A stretch of DNA of 11,697 nt from the NCBI GenBank assembly GCA_022564085.1, contig JADFMC010000027.1, positions 1 through 11,697 of the forward strand, given 5' to 3'. The notes under the pieces were generated by a model. The model worked only from the letters and a program-made list of their open reading frames with translations. It searched no databases and had not been told where the DNA came from. Below, in pieces: positions 4,436 to 11,697 of the stretch. The translations under genes and the position numbers were made by a program. Position 1 is the first letter of the stretch. Each line of letters starts with the position of its first letter. The stretch is from Fidelibacterota bacterium. Its GTDB lineage: Bacteria > Fidelibacterota > Marinisomatia > SCGC-AAA003-L08 > TS1B11.

Positions 4436-6354
4436 TGGCCGACACGCTCTATCTGATCCCGCTGTTTCCGCTGTTGGGTTTCCTGATCAATGGTCTGTTT
4501 GGGCGTTGGCTGTCAGAGCGCCAAAGCGGGATGGTGGCCACCGGCATGATCCTGGGAAGTTTTTTCCTTAGCGCCCAGCTCTTGCTCAGCCTGTTGGCCC
4601 GGCAGGGCGAACAGGTCGTGTTCGTGCAGACCCTCTTTTCCTGGATCCACGTGGGTGACCTGCATATTCCCGTGCGCTACCTGTTCGATCCCCTCACAGC
4701 GGTGATGACCCTGGTAATCACCGGTGTGGGGTTGCTGATTCACATCTATTCCATCGGCTATATGCGTGGCGACCCGGGGGTGCGGCGCTATTTCGCCTTC
4801 CTGAATCTGTTTACCTTCATGATGTTGAACCTGGTGATGGCTGATAACCTGGTGCTGCTGTTCCTGGGATGGGAGGGGGTCGGTCTGTGCTCCTACCTGC
4901 TGATTGGCTTCTGGTTCCAGGATGCCGACAAGGCCCGGGCGGGAATGAAGGCCTTCATAGTTAACCGGATCGGAGACGCCGGTTTTATCATTGCCATGAT
5001 TATCCTGTACGATCAGTTCGGCACACTCAGTATCAGTGAAATCGCCCAGGCAGCCCCCGGCATCGATGTGGGGCGCAGCTTCTTTATCATTGTCACTATC
5101 CTGCTGTTTATCGGCGCCACCGGAAAATCGGCTCAGGTGCCATTATACGTCTGGCTGCCCGACGCCATGGCCGGTCCCACCCCCGTATCGGCCTTGATCC
5201 ATGCCGCCACCATGGTCACCGCCGGAGTTTACTTAGTGGTCCGCAACAGCGTGCTATTCAGTCTGGCCCCCCCCACCATGGCTCTGATTGCGGGCATCGG
5301 GATGTTCACCGCCTTTATGGCGGCTACTATCGCCATTACCCAGAACGACATAAAGAAAGTACTGGCCTATTCCACCATCAGCCAGCTGGGCTACATGTTC
5401 GTGGCCCTGGGCGTGGGGGCTTACTCGGCCGGTATTTTCCACCTGATGACCCACGCCTTTTTCAAGGCCCTGCTGTTTCTGGGAGCCGGAAGCGTCATCC
5501 ATGGCCTGGGCGGGGAGCAGGACCTGCGGAAAATGGGGGGTCTGAAGAAGGCCATGCCGGGCACCCATCTCACTATGCTGGTGGGGGTATTGGCCATCGC
5601 GGGGATTCCCGGTCTGTCGGGGTTCTTCAGTAAGGACGAAATCCTCTGGGCAGCGTTTTCCCACTACACAGGTTTCATCAGCTGGATCTGGCTGATGGGT
5701 ATCATTACCGTCGGGCTGACCTCTTTTTATATGTTCCGGCTCCTCTTCCTGACGTTTTATGGACAGCCCAATGAAAAAGGCAGGCCTGAACCCCACGAGT
5801 CACCCTCGATAATGATCATCCCTCTGATCCTGTTGGCGTTCCTCTCTATCCTGGGTGGTTACGTGGGCATCCCGGAATCTCTGGGTGGGCATAATGCCTT
5901 CCATCATTTCCTGGCGCCGGTCTTGGCGGTATTTACCGTTGCCGAGGCCGCTATTCAGGACACCAATCATCTCGTGGAAATTCTATTGATGGCCATGAGC
6001 ACCGCAGTGGCGCTGGGGGGCGCCTACTATGCCTACCAGGTATACGTTGGGCAGCCCGCACATGCTGACGCCCTGGCGCAGAAGCTGCAGCTGCTCCATC
6101 GGCTCTCGTTCAATAAGTATTACGTGGACGAGGCTTACCAGGCGCTGGTGGTGCGGCCCTTAAATAGTTTTTCGGGGTTGTTGTGGCGCTGGTTCGATGA
6201 GAAGCTGGTGGACCGGGTCGTGAACGGCGCCGGCGATATTTTCTTCCAGGCGGGGGGACTGATCCGCCTGGTGCAAAACGGACTGATCCAGCAATACGCC
6301 GCCTTCATCCTGGTGGGAGTGTTGTTCATTATGGGGTACATCTACCTGAACTGA
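4435..6354 (+). CDS. nuoL: NADH-quinone oxidoreductase subunit L (distal antiporter-like subunit)
   Basis: NuoL (ND5) is the distal proton-pumping subunit of complex I, related to Mrp antiporters. The 639 residues include the N-terminal extension and antiporter core. Key charged residues are present: E147 in FLGWEGVGLCSYLLIGFWF and K231 in GATGKSAQVPLYVWLPDAM, equivalent to E144 and K229 of E. coli. The motif HAATMVTAGVYLV follows. The C-terminal part (about 510-639) corresponds to the lateral helix and final anchor that clamp NuoM and NuoN. Translation starts at a GTG whose G is the last base of the nuoK stop (TAGTG), with no strong Shine-Dalgarno, so it probably relies on reinitiation from nuoK. 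The stop overlaps nuoM by one base (TGATG). Confidence 0.96.
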   Translation: MADTLYLIPLFPLLGFLINGLFGRWLSERQSGMVATGMILGSFFLSAQLLLSLLARQGEQVVFVQTLFSWIHVGDLHIPVRYLFDPLTAVMTLVITGVGLLIHIYSIGYMRGDPGVRRYFAFLNLFTFMMLNLVMADNLVLLFLGWEGVGLCSYLLIGFWFQDADKARAGMKAFIVNRIGDAGFIIAMIILYDQFGTLSISEIAQAAPGIDVGRSFFIIVTILLFIGATGKSAQVPLYVWLPDAMAGPTPVSALIHAATMVTAGVYLVVRNSVLFSLAPPTMALIAGIGMFTAFMAATIAITQNDIKKVLAYSTISQLGYMFVALGVGAYSAGIFHLMTHAFFKALLFLGAGSVIHGLGGEQDLRKMGGLKKAMPGTHLTMLVGVLAIAGIPGLSGFFSKDEILWAAFSHYTGFISWIWLMGIITVGLTSFYMFRLLFLTFYGQPNEKGRPEPHESPSIMIIPLILLAFLSILGGYVGIPESLGGHNAFHHFLAPVLAVFTVAEAAIQDTNHLVEILLMAMSTAVALGGAYYAYQVYVGQPAHADALAQKLQLLHRLSFNKYYVDEAYQALVVRPLNSFSGLLWRWFDEKLVDRVVNGAGDIFFQAGGLIRLVQNGLIQQYAAFILVGVLFIMGYIYLN

Positions 6355-7931
6355 TGGATTGGCTGCAGCAACATCTCCTCACCGGGATCATCTTCATGCC
6401 CACCTTCGGCGCGGGAATTATCCTGTTGCTGCCTGCGGGCCGGCGGGAAGTAATCCAGCGGGTGGCGCTAGGGGTAGCCCTGGTGACTTTCCTGTTATCC
6501 TACATGCTGTTCGTGGGGTTCCGGCAGGATGAGACTTTCCAATTCATTGAGCTGCTACCCTGGGTATCCGCCTTTGGCATGGGAATCAGCTACCACGTGG
6601 GGGTGGACGGCATCAGCCTGCTGCTGATCATGCTCACTACCTTTCTGACACCCATTACCATCCTCTCGGCTTTTGACTCCATCGACAACCGCGTGCGGGG
6701 GTTCATGGTGGCCCTGCTGGTCATGGAGACCGGTATGCTGGGGGTTTTCGCGTCCCTGGACCTGTTTTTGTTCTACATTTTCTGGGAAGCCATGCTGATC
6801 CCAATGTACCTGATTATCGGTGTCTGGGGTGGCAAACGGCGGTTATATGCCGCCATGAAATTCGTGCTTTTTACCCTGTTCGGCAGCCTGCTGATGCTGG
6901 TGGCTATCCTGGCGATCTACAGCCAAGGGCATGAGCAATTTGGCTATTACACCACGAACTACCTGGAGCTTGTTACCCTACAGATTGCCCCGGGCGCCCA
7001 GGCCTGGATGTTTCTGGCCTTCGCTCTGAGTTTCGCAATTAAGGTGCCCCTGTTCCCCTTCCATACCTGGCTGCCCGACGCCCATGTGGAAGCCCCCACC
7101 CCGGGATCGGTGATCCTGGCGGGGGTCCTGTTGAAAATGGGAGGCTACGGATTCCTGCGCTACTGCATACCCCTGTTTCCCCTGGCCACTGCCCGGTTCA
7201 CTCCCCTGCTGGTGACGCTGGCGGTAGTGGGGATCATCTACGGCGCCCTGTTGGCCATGGTCCAAACTGATATGAAGAAGCTGGTGGCCTATTCCAGCAT
7301 CAGCCATTTGGGGTATGTGGTGCTGGGCATATTCGCCCTATCGTTGCAGTCGGTAACCGGCGGCGTTATCCAGATGGTGAATCACGGCCTCTCCACCGGC
7401 GCCCTGTTCCTATTGGTGGGCTTTATTTATCAGCGGACCCACACCCGCCAAATCTCCGATTACGGCGGTTTAGCCAGCGCCATGCCTAATTTAGCGGTGG
7501 TGTTTTTGATTGTAACCCTGGCCAGCATCGGCCTACCGGGCCTGAACGGTTTCGTGGGCGAGTTCCTGATCATTGTGGGCAGCTACCGCACCCAGCCGGT
7601 GGGCGCCATCATAGCTGCTATAGGGGTGATCCTGTCTGCGGTGTACTTGCTGTGGCTGGTGCACCGGGTTTTCTTCGGCCCTCCCGGTGCGGCGGTGGCC
7701 GAGGTTAGCCGGGCCGGCAAACCACTGCAGGACCTGACCCGCCGGGAATGGGCTGTGATCCTGCCGATGTTGGCCTTGATCGTTATAATGGGGGTCTACC
7801 CGCAGCCGTTCCTGCGCCGGATAGAACCAGCGGTGGACCACCTGGTGCATAGTTACTATGCGTCGGTAACCCCGGTCCCGTTTCCGGCCGGCCGGAATGA
7901 GATATCATTTTCAATGGAGGAGATCGAGTGA
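6354..7931 (+). CDS. nuoM: NADH-quinone oxidoreductase subunit M
   Basis: NuoM (ND4) is the middle antiporter-like proton pump of the membrane arm. The 525 residues include the conserved E145 in FYIFWEAMLIPMYLIIG and K230 in FAIKVPLFPFHTWLPDAHVE, equivalent to E144 and K234 of E. coli. The later motif KKLVAYSSISHLGYVVLG is also typical. The start ATG shares its A with the nuoL stop. The last codons (SMEEIE) contain GGAGGAG at 7916-7922, which is the ribosome site for the next gene, and the stop overlaps that gene's GTG by 4 nt (GTGA). The C-terminus is thus tied to coupling with the antiporter. Confidence 0.96.
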   Translation: MDWLQQHLLTGIIFMPTFGAGIILLLPAGRREVIQRVALGVALVTFLLSYMLFVGFRQDETFQFIELLPWVSAFGMGISYHVGVDGISLLLIMLTTFLTPITILSAFDSIDNRVRGFMVALLVMETGMLGVFASLDLFLFYIFWEAMLIPMYLIIGVWGGKRRLYAAMKFVLFTLFGSLLMLVAILAIYSQGHEQFGYYTTNYLELVTLQIAPGAQAWMFLAFALSFAIKVPLFPFHTWLPDAHVEAPTPGSVILAGVLLKMGGYGFLRYCIPLFPLATARFTPLLVTLAVVGIIYGALLAMVQTDMKKLVAYSSISHLGYVVLGIFALSLQSVTGGVIQMVNHGLSTGALFLLVGFIYQRTHTRQISDYGGLASAMPNLAVVFLIVTLASIGLPGLNGFVGEFLIIVGSYRTQPVGAIIAAIGVILSAVYLLWLVHRVFFGPPGAAVAEVSRAGKPLQDLTRREWAVILPMLALIVIMGVYPQPFLRRIEPAVDHLVHSYYASVTPVPFPAGRNEISFSMEEIE

Positions 7932-9415
7932 TTAGAACCATACGCGATAAAAACCGCCGTATTACCCATCGCCTGGCCTGGTGGGCGGCGGCCCTGCTGC
8001 TGACACCGGCCCTGACCCTGGCCGCTGCAGGTGGCCAGGATGGGAAGAGCCTGGGAGAGCTGCTACCGCTCTGGAGCACCATCCCGTTCGTCGGTATCCT
8101 GCTGTCCATTGCCATTATGCCGCTGGTGGCGCCGGCCTTCTGGCACCATCATTTCGGCAAGCTCTCGGCAGCCTGGGCGCTGATATTCGCCCTGCCGTTT
8201 CTGGTGGTCTACCGGGGTGAGGCCTTCCATGAGATCGTCCACATTATCGTGGTCGATTACATACCGTTTATCATCGTGCTCTGGGGCCTGTTCACCATCG
8301 GGGGCGGGATCGTTGTGCGCGGCCGGCTGGTGGGAACGCCGCTGGTGAATACCGTCCTGCTGCTCATCGGGACCCTGTTAGCCAGCTGGGTGGGCACCAC
8401 CGGCGCGGCCATGCTCCTGATCCGACCGGTCATGCGAGCAAACGCCTGGCGCCATAGCAAGCAGCATATAATTATCTTCTTCATTTTTTTGGTGGCCAAC
8501 ATCGGCGGTTCATTGACTCCCCTGGGCGATCCGCCCTTGCTGTTGGGCTTTATCCACGGAGTGCCGTTTTTCTGGACCCTGGGACTCTTTCCCCAGATGG
8601 CCTTGGTAGTGCTCATACTGCTGGCGGTATTCTATCTGCTGGATAGCTACATGTTAAAAAAGGACGGCCAGACACCGCCGCCTAACGATGGCAGCGACCC
8701 GGTCAGGCTGGAAGGGGTGCATAACTTCATTTTTCTGGGTGGGGTTCTCTTGCTGGTGCTGATGAGTGGCACAGTGGAGCTGCCCAGCGTGTCGATCCTG
8801 GGGGTGCTGGTGCCCTGGCAGGATATTATCCGCAACCTGGGGATTATCGTCATGCTTTGGCTCTCACTGCGCACCACTAGCCATGAATTGCGCAAAGCCA
8901 ACGACTTCACCTGGGACCCCATTCTGGAAGTGGCCTATCTATTTGCCGGTATTTTTATCACTATCATTCCGGCCCTGACCATTCTCCGGGCCGGTTCAAA
9001 GGGCGTCATGGGGGCCTTTATCGATGCGGTGGAAGCGCCCTGGCAATATTTCTGGGCCACCGGAGTGCTGAGCAGTTTCCTGGATAATGCCCCCACCTAC
9101 CTGACATTTTTCAATACTGCGCTGGGCAAGCTGCACCTGACCGAAGCTCAGGCAGGCGATTTTCTGGCCGGGGTCGCTTTTGAGGGCGATCTGCTGGTGC
9201 GCCTGCAAAGCTTCGAGGTGATGCTCACAGCCATCTCCATCGGGGCCGTGTTCATGGGCGCCATGACTTACATCGGCAATGCGCCCAATTTCATGGTGCG
9301 CTCCATAGCCGAGGAAAACAACATCAAGATGCCCAGCTTCTTCGGCTTCATGGCCTGGTCGGTAACCATCTTGATACCGGTCTTTATCCTGGTCACCATC
9401 ATATTCATGAGGTAG
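7928..9415 (+). CDS. Sodium:proton antiporter, NhaD/CitMHS_2-like
   Basis: The 495-residue polytopic protein belongs to the ion-transporter families related to NhaD and citrate carriers, closest to the 'putative citrate transport / sodium:proton antiporter' type (CitMHS_2). Residues 16-34 form a signal-like hydrophobic stretch ending in ALTLAAA, followed by about 11-12 membrane segments. Diagnostic motifs are NIGGSLTPLGDPPLLLGF (191-208), FLDNAPTYLTFF (384-395) and YIGNAPNFMVRSIAEENN (448-465). The two N-P/A-P motifs lie in the re-entrant loops expected to form the ion site. The GTG start at 7928 overlaps the nuoM stop (GTGA) and has GGAGGAG 5 nt upstream. It probably exchanges Na+ for H+ across the inner membrane; the substrate is inferred from family and from its place inside the complex I operon. 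Transport of an organic acid remains possible. Confidence 0.82.
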   Translation: MIRTIRDKNRRITHRLAWWAAALLLTPALTLAAAGGQDGKSLGELLPLWSTIPFVGILLSIAIMPLVAPAFWHHHFGKLSAAWALIFALPFLVVYRGEAFHEIVHIIVVDYIPFIIVLWGLFTIGGGIVVRGRLVGTPLVNTVLLLIGTLLASWVGTTGAAMLLIRPVMRANAWRHSKQHIIIFFIFLVANIGGSLTPLGDPPLLLGFIHGVPFFWTLGLFPQMALVVLILLAVFYLLDSYMLKKDGQTPPPNDGSDPVRLEGVHNFIFLGGVLLLVLMSGTVELPSVSILGVLVPWQDIIRNLGIIVMLWLSLRTTSHELRKANDFTWDPILEVAYLFAGIFITIIPALTILRAGSKGVMGAFIDAVEAPWQYFWATGVLSSFLDNAPTYLTFFNTALGKLHLTEAQAGDFLAGVAFEGDLLVRLQSFEVMLTAISIGAVFMGAMTYIGNAPNFMVRSIAEENNIKMPSFFGFMAWSVTILIPVFILVTIIFMR

Positions 9416-9420
9416 TAATC

Positions 9421-9894
9421 ATGTTCGATCATATAATGTGTGCCACCGATCTCAGTCCCCGTTCCGATGAGGCCCTGCGAGTGGCTGTGCATATGGCGGC
9501 CCGCTACGATTCCCATTTGACTGTTTTGAATGTCCACGAGGAGTTCATGGACAAGGGGGAAATGATAATGCTGCGGGTCAGTGTGCAGCAAATGCAGGAG
9601 AAGTTCCGTGAAATAGCATTGGCCGCCAAGGAGCAGATGCACGAACTGGTTACCGCGGTAGGGGTAGATGACCTGCAGGTGGAGTATAAGCTGCATGAAG
9701 GCAAACCGGGCGAGACCATCATCTCGGCGGCTCACGAAATATCCCATTTAGCGGGTGGCACCAAGGCGATCTTGATCATCATGGGCACCAACGGGCGGCA
9801 CAGCCTGGCGGAAATGCTCCTGGGGTCGGTAGCTGAGCATATTGTGCGCCATAGTCCCTTCCCGGTTCTGGTTATTCCTCAGAAGATTGACTGA
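9421..9894 (+). CDS. Universal stress protein (UspA family, ATP-binding type)
   Basis: The 157-residue cytoplasmic protein has the complete single-domain Usp fold. It opens with the strand FDHIMCATDLS, followed by SDEALRVAVHMA and LTVLNVHE. The end has IIMGTNGRHSLAEMLLGSVAEH. The nucleotide-binding pattern G-2x-G-9x-G-S is exact (G122, G125, G135, S136), which places it with ATP-binding Usp proteins. A longer central helix (about 50-78) is inserted compared with short UspA. It begins 5 nt after the antiporter stop with GAGGTA as ribosome site, and nuoN starts 3 nt after its stop, so it is in the operon. Usp domains are known as regulatory partners of antiporters and other transporters, sometimes fused. 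A role in sensing energy state for the neighbouring antiporter is an inference. Confidence 0.9.
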   Translation: MFDHIMCATDLSPRSDEALRVAVHMAARYDSHLTVLNVHEEFMDKGEMIMLRVSVQQMQEKFREIALAAKEQMHELVTAVGVDDLQVEYKLHEGKPGETIISAAHEISHLAGGTKAILIIMGTNGRHSLAEMLLGSVAEHIVRHSPFPVLVIPQKID

Positions 9895-9897
9895 GTA

Positions 9898-11334
9898 ATG
9901 CTCACCTGGGGCGACATTACCAGCACATTTCCTGAACTAGCTTTGGTGGTCACGGCACTAGGGCTGCTGCTGTTGGAAACGCTGCGGGAACCGCCCCGGG
10001 ATAAGCTGGTATGGGTTGGTTTGGCCGGGATTGTGGTGGCTCTGGTGTTGGAAGTGGGTTTTCCGGTCTATGGCCAATTCTACTCCGGCATGATCGCTGT
10101 GGGGGATTTTTCCCGCTTCTTGAATGTAATATTTCTAGTGCTCGGCGGCGGCGCGCTGTTACTGGCCGTACCATACCTGCGCAAGACGTTGGAGGAAAGG
10201 GGCGAGTATTACTCCCTGGTGCTCTTCGCTACGGTAGGTATGATGTTTATGACCAAGGCTCACGATCTGGCAATTACCTTCCTGGGTCTGGAGCTGCTCT
10301 CGATTTCCCTGTACATCCTGGTTGGATTTTATCGCAACCGGGTCAGCTCCAACGAAGCCGGCCTCAAGTACCTGCTGCTGGGAGCCTTCTCAACCGGTTT
10401 CTTCCTGTTCGGCGCGGCCCTGATTTACGGCAGCACTGGCTCCACCAATTACGATGCCATCAGAGTGGCGATATTGACGGATAACCAATTGTCAGCGGCG
10501 CTGACGTTGACCGGATTCGGCCTGCTGCTGATCGGTTTCAGCTTCAAGGTAGCCTTGGTGCCATTCCACATGTATGCCCCCGATGTATATGAGGGGGCGC
10601 CAACCTCCATTTCAGCCTTCCTGAGCACCGGTCCCAAAGTGGCCGGTTTTGCCGCGCTGCTCAAGCTAGTGGTGGTGGTGTTTGCCGTCACTACCCGGCA
10701 TTGGTGGGGCGCGATCTGGGTCCTGGCGGCCCTGACCATGACGGTGGGTAACCTTTCGGCCCTGCGGCAGGACAACCTGAAGCGGATGCTGGCCTATTCC
10801 GGTGTGGCCCATGCCGGCTACCTGGCCATAGGCATACTGGTAGGTTCGTTGGAAAGTGCCTTCGGGATTATTTACTATCTGGCGGTCTATGGAGCCACCA
10901 CCCTGGCGGCCTTTGGGATCGTAGCGGCCGTCGAAAAGGAAAATGAAGCCGGGCTGGAAGTGACCGACTATCGCGGATTAGCACGCCGCAATCCGGTCAT
11001 GGCAGCTATGTTCGCCTTAGCCCTGTTGTCCCTGGCCGGTTTCCCACCCACCGCCGGGTTCTTCGGCAAGTTCTTTGTTTTCAGCGCGGCGGTGAGCGAA
11101 GGCTACATTTGGCTGGTGGTGCTGGCGGTTCTAAATAGCCTGGTTTCAGTCTATTATTATCTGCGGCCGGTGGTGGCCATGTATATGGAGACAGCGGAGG
11201 ACGAGAGCCCCGTGGTTCTGCCCGCCACACTGGTCCCGGTGCTGGTGCTGCTGGTGGTGGTCGCTCTGGGGTTGGGAGTATTTCCTATGCTGTTGGTCTC
11301 CAACAGCGCCGTGGCTGCCGGGAGCTTGTTTTAA
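9898..11334 (+). CDS. nuoN: NADH-quinone oxidoreductase subunit N
   Basis: NuoN (ND2) is the proximal antiporter-like proton pump of complex I. The 478 residues contain E132 in FLGLELLSISLYILVGFYR and K217 in FSFKVALVPFHMYAPDVYEG, equivalent to E133 and K217 of E. coli. KRMLAYSGVAHAGYLAIG follows, and PTAGFFGKFFVFSAAV lies near the end. Length and motifs are normal. The ATG lies 3 nt after the uspA stop with no strong Shine-Dalgarno in the gap, so translation probably depends on coupling. It is separated from nuoM by two genes, which is unusual; in most operons nuoN follows nuoM directly. It is the last gene of the operon in this window. Confidence 0.95.
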   Translation: MLTWGDITSTFPELALVVTALGLLLLETLREPPRDKLVWVGLAGIVVALVLEVGFPVYGQFYSGMIAVGDFSRFLNVIFLVLGGGALLLAVPYLRKTLEERGEYYSLVLFATVGMMFMTKAHDLAITFLGLELLSISLYILVGFYRNRVSSNEAGLKYLLLGAFSTGFFLFGAALIYGSTGSTNYDAIRVAILTDNQLSAALTLTGFGLLLIGFSFKVALVPFHMYAPDVYEGAPTSISAFLSTGPKVAGFAALLKLVVVVFAVTTRHWWGAIWVLAALTMTVGNLSALRQDNLKRMLAYSGVAHAGYLAIGILVGSLESAFGIIYYLAVYGATTLAAFGIVAAVEKENEAGLEVTDYRGLARRNPVMAAMFALALLSLAGFPPTAGFFGKFFVFSAAVSEGYIWLVVLAVLNSLVSVYYYLRPVVAMYMETAEDESPVVLPATLVPVLVLLVVVALGLGVFPMLLVSNSAVAAGSLF

Positions 11335-11377
11335 CCGCAGGAGACTCGCGAAGACTCCGCCGGCGGTGGGCAAAGCG

Positions 11378-11448
11378 ACCTCACCCCCGTCCTGCGGCCG
11401 TCCCCTCTCCTGAAGGAGAGGGGCGACACTAAGTGTCCGGGGTGAGGT
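11378..11448. repeat. Nested palindromic repeat (cruciform-like), downstream of nuoN
   Basis: An outer 10-bp perfect stem, ACCTCACCCC (11378-11387) with GGGGTGAGGT (11439-11448), encloses two inner hairpins. One is a 9-bp stem CCCCTCTCC (11402-11410) / GGAGAGGGG (11415-11423) with a TGAA loop; the other is GACAC (11425-11429) / GTGTC (11433-11437) with a TAA loop. The CCTCACCCCC...CCCTCTCC...GGGTGAGG type is a dispersed palindromic repeat seen between genes in many bacterial genomes. It may act as a transcription end or mRNA stabiliser for the nuo operon, but there is no T-run. Also seen: CCGCAGGA (11335-11342) is an inverted copy of TCCTGCGG (11390-11397). Confidence 0.6.
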
Positions 11449-11573
11449 AATGCCTTGAAAAAATGCTAATTTATGTCGATGTCCATGCGTATCGTATTCA
11501 GCTAATTCTTTTATGGTCAGAATAAGTATTTTTCCCGGTGCTCTATATCATTTTTCCGTGATGAAATCCTGCC
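11449..11573. other. AT-richer intergenic leader before cobO, no clear signal
   Basis: After the palindrome the DNA becomes AT-richer than the surrounding genes, which fits a promoter-bearing leader for the next gene. A TTGAAA occurs at 11455-11460, but I see no -10 box at suitable spacing. The sequence has no long open frame, no tRNA-like fold, and no recognisable cobalamin riboswitch elements that I can support. Confidence 0.35.
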
Positions 11574-11697
11574 ATGATCAGTCCCCGTCGTAAAGGCCTA
11601 CTGCTGGTATACACTGGCGCGGGGAAGGGCAAGACCACCGCCTCACTGGGCACGGCCCTGCGAGCCCTGGGCCATGGGTGGAATGTGTGCCGGGTCC
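11574..11697 (+). CDS. cobO: Cob(I)alamin adenosyltransferase, N-terminal part (runs off window)
   Basis: Forty-one residues are visible. They contain GLLLVYTGAGKGKTTASLG, the P-loop at the start of CobA/CobO/BtuR corrinoid adenosyltransferases, followed by TALRALGHGWNVCRV. These enzymes transfer the adenosyl group of ATP to cobalt(I) corrinoid, making adenosylcobalamin or salvaging cobalamin in the cytoplasm. Unlike most P-loop proteins they hold ATP in a reversed orientation (family knowledge). The ATG at 11574 places the conserved GLLLVYTG at residues 8-15, as usual; there is no strong ribosome site. The gene continues past 11697. It follows nuoN after 239 bp and is probably a separate transcription unit. 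Confidence 0.85.
   Translation, partial: MISPRRKGLLLVYTGAGKGKTTASLGTALRALGHGWNVCRV

Noticed and set aside
5254..5796. Long minus-strand open frame inside nuoL (180 aa)
   Set aside because: It is an antisense shadow of the strongly conserved nuoL frame in GC-rich DNA, rich in His, Gln and Gly, with no recognisable motif.
10011..10484. 157-aa plus-strand frame inside nuoN
   Set aside because: It lies out of frame with the fully conserved NuoN sequence and shows no family features.
11449..11573. Cobalamin riboswitch upstream of cobO
   Set aside because: The 125-nt stretch is short for this riboswitch and I cannot identify its conserved B12-box or core pairings.

Overview
The window is a composite of three unrelated pieces of DNA. 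Positions 1 to about 2656 are AT-rich and phage-like. They hold a DUF551-type accessory protein, a small conserved ORF, a DnaD/O-like replication initiator that carries an internal iteron array, and the first half of a DnaB-type replicative helicase. Positions of about 2646 to 2774 are a fragment, on the minus strand, of the C-terminal domain of a contractile tail sheath protein. From about 2758 to the end the DNA is GC-rich and bacterial, with a respiratory complex I operon. The two joins sit at short stretches that read correctly as both neighbouring genes (about 11 nt and up to about 17 nt). This looks more like an amplification or assembly chimera, for example from single-cell MDA DNA or metagenome assembly, than a natural prophage boundary. 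A real rearrangement cannot be excluded from sequence alone.

Phage part, left to right: the end of an unexplained open frame and a weak hairpin (1-156); the DUF551 gene (202-840); a clear Rho-independent terminator (870-888); a sigma70-like promoter with an inverted repeat over its -10 and leader (905-962); then a tightly packed replication unit made of a 75-aa protein (965-1192), the initiator (1197-1985) and the helicase (1982 onward, ATGA overlap). Within the initiator gene, five 11-bp GGGCAC repeats followed by AT-rich DNA resemble the lambda-type origin located inside the O gene.

Bacterial part: nuoH (3' third only), nuoI, nuoJ, nuoK, nuoL and nuoM, then a NhaD/CitMHS_2-type sodium:proton antiporter and a universal stress protein, then nuoN. 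All are on the plus strand with 1- to 4-nt overlaps or gaps of a few bases (21 nt at most, between nuoH and nuoI), so they are very probably one translationally coupled operon. The encoded parts are most of the membrane arm of complex I. The peripheral NADH-oxidising subunits and nuoA-G are not in the window. Placing an extra antiporter and an ATP-binding-type UspA between nuoM and nuoN is the unusual point of this operon and suggests that sodium/pH homeostasis is co-expressed with respiration.

After nuoN there is a 239-bp non-coding stretch with a nested palindromic repeat (outer stem plus two inner hairpins). The window then ends inside a cob(I)alamin adenosyltransferase gene (cobO/btuR type).

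The bacterial part comes from a respiring, B12-using Gram-negative-type bacterium of moderately high GC, possibly an uncultured lineage such as Neomarinimicrobiota or another FCB-group phylum (weak inference from gene order only). The phage part most resembles phages of gammaproteobacteria (inference from family resemblance). I found no tRNA, rRNA, CRISPR array or complete insertion sequence.
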